From contig QCXZ01000138.1 of NCBI GenBank assembly GCA_025024175.1, positions 4,092,002-4,156,001 on the forward strand: a DNA stretch of 64,000 nucleotides. Reading direction: 5' to 3'. Under the pieces are notes generated by a model that worked only from the letters and a program-made list of their open reading frames with translations, was not told the origin of the DNA and searched no databases. A program made the position numbers and the translations under genes. Positions 59,880 to 64,000 of the stretch are shown here, in pieces; position 1 is the first letter of the stretch, and each line of letters starts with the position of its first letter. The stretch is from Rhyzopertha dominica. Lineage: Eukaryota > Arthropoda > Insecta > Coleoptera > Bostrichidae.

Positions 59880-60020
59880 AACATTTATTTATGATAACTA
59901 TTTTGTTTAAGAAAATATATTTCACAAGCAAGTTTTTGGCAGACAACGGTCCAAACTTACTTTTAATGTAATATTTATTAAAAAATATGTCGATGACCTT
60001 TATTTTAGAGGTTGATGGTG
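59880..60020 (+). pseudogene. Penelope-like element F, continuation with YVDD box
   Basis: IFIKKYVDDLYFRG is encoded at about 59971-60012, with the Penelope catalytic YVDD at 59986-59997. This is the next block expected after the segment that ends at 59000, so the repeat lies within the RT gene. Sequence between the repeat and the box is decayed, and no later domains were recognised. Confidence 0.6.
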
Positions 60021-60719
60021 AAATGCTTTTATGACTATGGTCTCGGTTATGTAACGCTAGTTTCTTATACAGTGCTGTATTATGGGTTGCCTGCCTGTGA
60101 AGGTTTTGAACTCCTCATTGGTTTTTGAGGTGCTGTAGGAAAATAATGCGGATGAACAAGAAAATAGAACCATTTGGGTATCTAATTGATTAGCACCAAA
60201 TAAAGAATATGAAATACCAATTTCTTATTAGAATTGCATGAAATCTTGAACAGATTCATCAAAATCTGTACTAAGATTAAGCTGCCCAATAATAATTTTG
60301 TAATGTATTGCAACTGCAGGACAGGCATTCCAAACAGCAAAAGCAAACAAGAGTTATGCAAGCGATGTTTAAAAAAAAGCTGGCTCGTCCTTCCCTCTCC
60401 GACGTCGTTCCTCGGCAAAATAAGCTTTACTGTTAGCCATTATCCCATACCGGTTAACGTGGATAATTACACCTGTGCCCCGATCAAAACTACCTTCCCA
60501 CCGTGTTTCCAATCTCCGTAATTTCAAACTGGCACAAGCAGTGCCGCGCGAAGTGCGGATCGCGCCGCAATTACGCGTGTTGTTTATCTCTGCGTCCGGT
60601 ATCTGTCCCATTATCAAATATTTGTACGTGTGATATGAGGGTACTCGAAGCATTCCAGTTAGGCACTTTCGAATTAGTTTGATAAGTATAATTAGAACAC
60701 GTAGAAACAGATTGTGAGG
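60021..60719. promoter_or_regulatory. Upstream region of GIPC, CpG-rich near the gene
   Basis: About 60440-60720 becomes clearly CpG-rich (GCCGCGCGAAGTGCGG and similar) just before the GIPC start codon, unlike the surrounding DNA. It probably holds the promoter and 5' UTR. Minus-strand frames across it (60369-60938) are open because of composition and are not called. Confidence 0.45.
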
Positions 60720-60959
60720 ATGTTTAAAAAGCACCGTCCGAAGCCGTCGGCGCCGCCGGTGGACAATGGACACACGGCCAAATACGAAAACAACAACACC
60801 ACCAACAACCAGAATGGTGAACCACCGGTCGGAAGGCCCCAGCTGGTCTTCCACTGCCAACTGGCCCATGGAAGTCCCACGGGATTCGTGTCGGGGTTCT
60901 CCAACGTCCGGGAGCTGTACCAGAAAATCGCGGAGCACTTCGAGTTCCCAGCCTCTGAG
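60720..60959 (+). CDS. GIPC: GIPC PDZ-domain protein, first coding exon
   Basis: The ATG at 60720 opens 80 codons ending in GAG directly before a consensus donor GTAAGG at 60960 (phase 0). The N-terminus is a basic, low-complexity stretch ([20 protein letters not shown], then Asn-rich). It is followed by the highly conserved [20 protein letters not shown] then [20 protein letters not shown], the start of the GIPC homology 1 domain. The PDZ and C-terminal myosin VI-binding domains lie in later exons outside the window. GIPC proteins are cytosolic adaptors linking transmembrane receptors to myosin VI during endocytic trafficking; the Drosophila orthologue is kermit. The exon GC content is far above background. 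The ORF continues to 60980 only by reading into the intron. Confidence 0.93.
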
Positions 60960-61555
60960 GTAAGGGTTTTTGGGACATGAGGTCTAAAATTAAAAGTGAT
61001 CGGCATTGATTCACCCCGTTCTTGTAAAAAAGAAACTTTCTTATCTGGGTTCTTATCGTGACAGTGATTAATTAAGTAATAATGCTTTTATATTGTTTAC
61101 GACTATCAATAAAGGTAGCATCTTTTTTTTACCTATAAAGCGTGGGGTTTTGAAAAAAATTACCTCTACCATAAATTAAATCGCTAAACAATTCGGTTAT
61201 TGTTTACTTTTCGCATGGTAGCCAAAGGTGTAAACGTCATAATAAACGTCACCTAGCCACATCGCAATGCTTGTTTATGACTAAAACACGTATGTGCAAA
61301 ATATCACTTCCTACGTTCCATTGTCAATGCAAAAAACATATGGACACGAATTTTAGCATTGGGTAAATAATACCGGCTTAGAGGTGCTCTATATTCATTT
61401 GTTTATTTTGTAGTTTCACAATTTTTATTATTTTAAATAGAGCACAATGTATATGCAGGTCGCATCGAAAATTTTTGCAGACTACTAATATTCCATAAAA
61501 CAAGAAATACACTCTTTTTGGACAACATCAGATATACAAGGTTTTAGAATGCAAC
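60960..61555 (+). other. GIPC intron 1, first part
   Basis: Begins with the splice donor. AT-rich, with no further exon seen. Confidence 0.6.
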
Positions 61556-61559
61556 AAAA

Positions 61560-61930
61560 TCATCATCTCTAATCAGCAAACACTGACCACTTCTTATCTT
61601 TTAATCTTGTGATTAAAAAGAAGTCACGTGGTGATAACTCGGGGCTGTAGGGTGGATGTTCTAATAATTTTATATGTGACTCCTCAAAACTGCAGTCAAA
61701 CATACTGTAGTGTACCACCGAGCGTTAATTTTCTAAAGCAATAGTTTCGATTAACCAGTTTTTTTTTAATAGACAAGCAATCATTTTTTGCCATTGGGGT
61801 CTGTTGGAAACAATAATTGAATGAATTGACACTTCTATTCGGGGTCAAAAGTACATTATAATGTCGTGCTGGAGGTGCCATTCAGAAATTTCTTTAAAAT
61901 CTGTTGGCACCATTCCACTCGTTGGCGAGC
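61560..61930 (-). pseudogene. Mariner-like transposase relic inside the GIPC intron
   Basis: On the minus strand: LTKARQRVEWCQQILKKFLN then GTS at about 61925, and later LLEHPPYSPELSPRDFFLIT then RLKDKKWSVFAD near 61660-61570. The first part matches the region before the first catalytic Asp; the second holds the third catalytic block (YSPDLAPxDFFLF type). The middle with the first two Asp is deleted or unreadable. It is a different family from mariner copies A and B. Confidence 0.65.
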
Positions 61931-64000
61931 TTTGGTCAAGTGACAACTAAATTTATTTATTCTATTGTTGTCATTCCAATCCCTAAAGTACAATGAATAA
62001 TTCTGTATGTGATTCTACTATTAATTGAACAGAAACTATGTTCGGTTCAGTAAACTGTAGAAAGTTGCCGTCCTTTTCTGAGCTTCAAGGAACTTTAAAA
62101 TTCATTGTACACAGTCCTTAAACTTTGAGGTTCTTCATGCACCAAATCTCCCATTTCACTGCTTTGGTGTCAGACGGCCAGACCACTCTTAAAATCATAA
62201 TAATACCGCGCGAAAGTTTTCTCCTGTTAAATGCATTTTTTAGTGAACCACAAAATTGAAAAGATCACGTGACATAACAAATAAACCGAATTTTTCTTTC
62301 TAGCCCACTCGATGGTCATAGCTACCTACGTATTATTGCATTCCTTGTGGAAAATGAGAGTTACCTACTTTGTTAATCATAAAATGTTGACGGTTTCGGT
62401 TTATTTAAAATTTTTTGAAAAAGACAAACCTTACTAGAAAATGACTATAAACGCATAATAAAAGTCGTTAATTATTAAACGATCAAATATGCGCACCAAT
62501 ACAATCTAAAAATAAAAAAGTCCGCGTCTGCATATGCAGAGAAATTGTACCTATTTAAAAAAATCTAGCTATTCATAATCCAATTATCCGAAAACCGAAA
62601 AATAACGCACATGAAATTTGAAGTTTAAAATGTTTCCTTTAAGTAATGTGTATGTTTAACAAAGTGCCTTCATTTTCAACAAAAAAATTGAAAATGTATT
62701 AATACACAGGATGTGGACATGAAAGTATTTTTAAGTTGTTTTTAAGTAAGAGAGAGTTTGTTTTGTTACTTTTCCTCTACAACAAATAATAAAGACCCAT
62801 CAGAGGATTGTTAGAACAATGGCGCACCCTGTATTATGATGACCAACATAACCATCTGCCAGGTAAATACATATACGCATTTTATACGCCTTATTTGAGG
62901 TACTTTTTCTAGCTGACTGATATGACTATGAACAAAGATACTGTTATATTTTAATCATATGAATTTGATGGTGAAAGGATCTGTCCTGATTAGTAACAGT
63001 CTTCTCTATCCTGTTAACTGTGTTAAAATTATGTACCGCAAGTGAAGATTTGTTAATTGGCAAGCTCGTTATCTCGCGTGAATTTTCGTTTTTCTTAGCG
63101 TTGCTGAGAAGCCATTTTTATGAAATGTGTCATCGGTTCTAATTAGTAGAAATGGACTTGCTAAGTGATAACGAGTCTACGAATGAACTGAACACATATT
63201 TTCAAGTTCACACCTTCATTAATAGTACCTGCATAGTGCGATTAATTTATCTTATTTATTATGATATGCTTTGGCCATTAATAGGTACTTGAGTTATTCG
63301 TTATCGCAAGTACTATAGGTTACAATTGTTTTAGGTACTTTTCCAGACATTGCACCTCAATCTTAAGATGACTAGCTTTTATTAGCTGCAAGAAAGTTCG
63401 ATAAATACATGTAGGAAAACATGTATATAAAATTTAAGATGGCCATTAATTGAGTTGTAGCCCTTATTATAACACGTGAGACTTTTCCTGAACCTAATGA
63501 AGTTAGAAGCTTGCAACAGAAAAAATATTTGTAACGTTTTAGTGTTTGACCTGATTTTTGTAAGTTTTGGAAAATCTCTTGGTGAAGATGTAAACTTAAG
63601 AGGAATACCAAAAAAAAGCGGAGGTTGAATTAGTATGTCAGCGAGGAACGATATCATTTAAAGTTATGGAAATGATAGACCGTAAAAGTGTTGCTGCAAT
63701 CCTTCTCATAAAAATTGGAACTGTTATCTTATAACTTCGGGTATACCACGGGATGATTTTAGGGTTTAATCTTTTTATTATTTATACTTTCGATCTGCTT
63801 CAAATTTATTAAATGTGTAACTTAACTTAATGAATTTTCTGCACGTTTTAGTCATATCAATGCAAAATCAAATACTTTAGTATTTGGTAGAAATATATTT
63901 TTTGGTTTCTTTCAGAATAGGATTTCAGTTTATGTTTTTTGAAATTAGAATAAGGGCTTTTTTATAACAATTTTTAATGCTTTCTAGTTTTATCGTTCAT
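61931..64000 (+). other. GIPC intron 1, remainder within the window
   Basis: No exon matching the expected next part of GIPC was found up to the window end, so the intron is at least 3.0 kb. A reversed ACAGGGTG terminus (CACCCTGTATTA) lies near 62825 without a partner. Confidence 0.5.

Noticed and set aside
60369..61014. Minus-strand frames opposite the GIPC exon (up to 189 codons)
   Set aside because: Composition-driven shadows of the GC-rich GIPC exon and promoter; the plus-strand protein is clearly conserved.

Overview
The window is AT-rich animal nuclear DNA and almost certainly comes from an insect. Four things point there: two very similar mariner elements, several Penelope-like retroelements, LINEs with insect-type reverse transcriptase and AT-rich microsatellite tails, and very short introns (50 and 59 bp) in a spliced gene. 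A beetle would fit, but the sequence does not prove the order. There is no bacterial-style gene organisation; most open frames are chance frames or decayed transposon pieces.

Only two host genes can be supported. A complete three-exon Mpv17/PMP22-family gene (best match MPV17L2) lies at 56433-57177 (+). The first coding exon of GIPC (kermit in Drosophila) lies at 60720-60959 (+) and is followed by an intron that runs off the window. A candidate start exon (55820-55861, -) lies about 570 bp upstream of MPV17L2 in divergent orientation.

The rest is a transposon graveyard. 0-8 kb: a 0.85-kb repeat, a foldback MITE that keeps a transposase N-terminus, a decayed LINE, a Penelope remnant, mariner copy A, and a tRNA-Thr-like SINE. 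10-19 kb: two LINE 3' halves, a Penelope copy with 406-bp inverted arms and a 14-bp target duplication, and mariner copy B. 19-31 kb: mostly empty DNA with a Crypton-like tyrosine recombinase relic, a Penelope RT piece and a DDE transposase relic. 31-50 kb: LINE, DDE, BEL/Pao, Gypsy and Tc1-like fragments, plus a possible 1.7-kb DNA transposon. 50-54.4 kb: a Penelope element split by a later LINE that retains a 575-codon RT frame. 55.3 kb: a 280-bp near-perfect palindrome that is a tiny Penelope insertion bounded by 13-bp target duplications. 57.7-60 kb: another Penelope copy, split by the second copy of the 0.85-kb repeat.

The most interesting signal is in the Penelope elements. They carry inverted terminal units with hammerhead-ribozyme-like cores (CUGANGA-type box, stem II, GAAA). 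In two lineages the GAAA box is followed by a self-complementary ACGU or AGCU ahead of the expected cleavage site, which looks like a compensatory change. Two insertions (12.6-14.0 kb and 55.3-55.6 kb) share the same asymmetric hairpin architecture.
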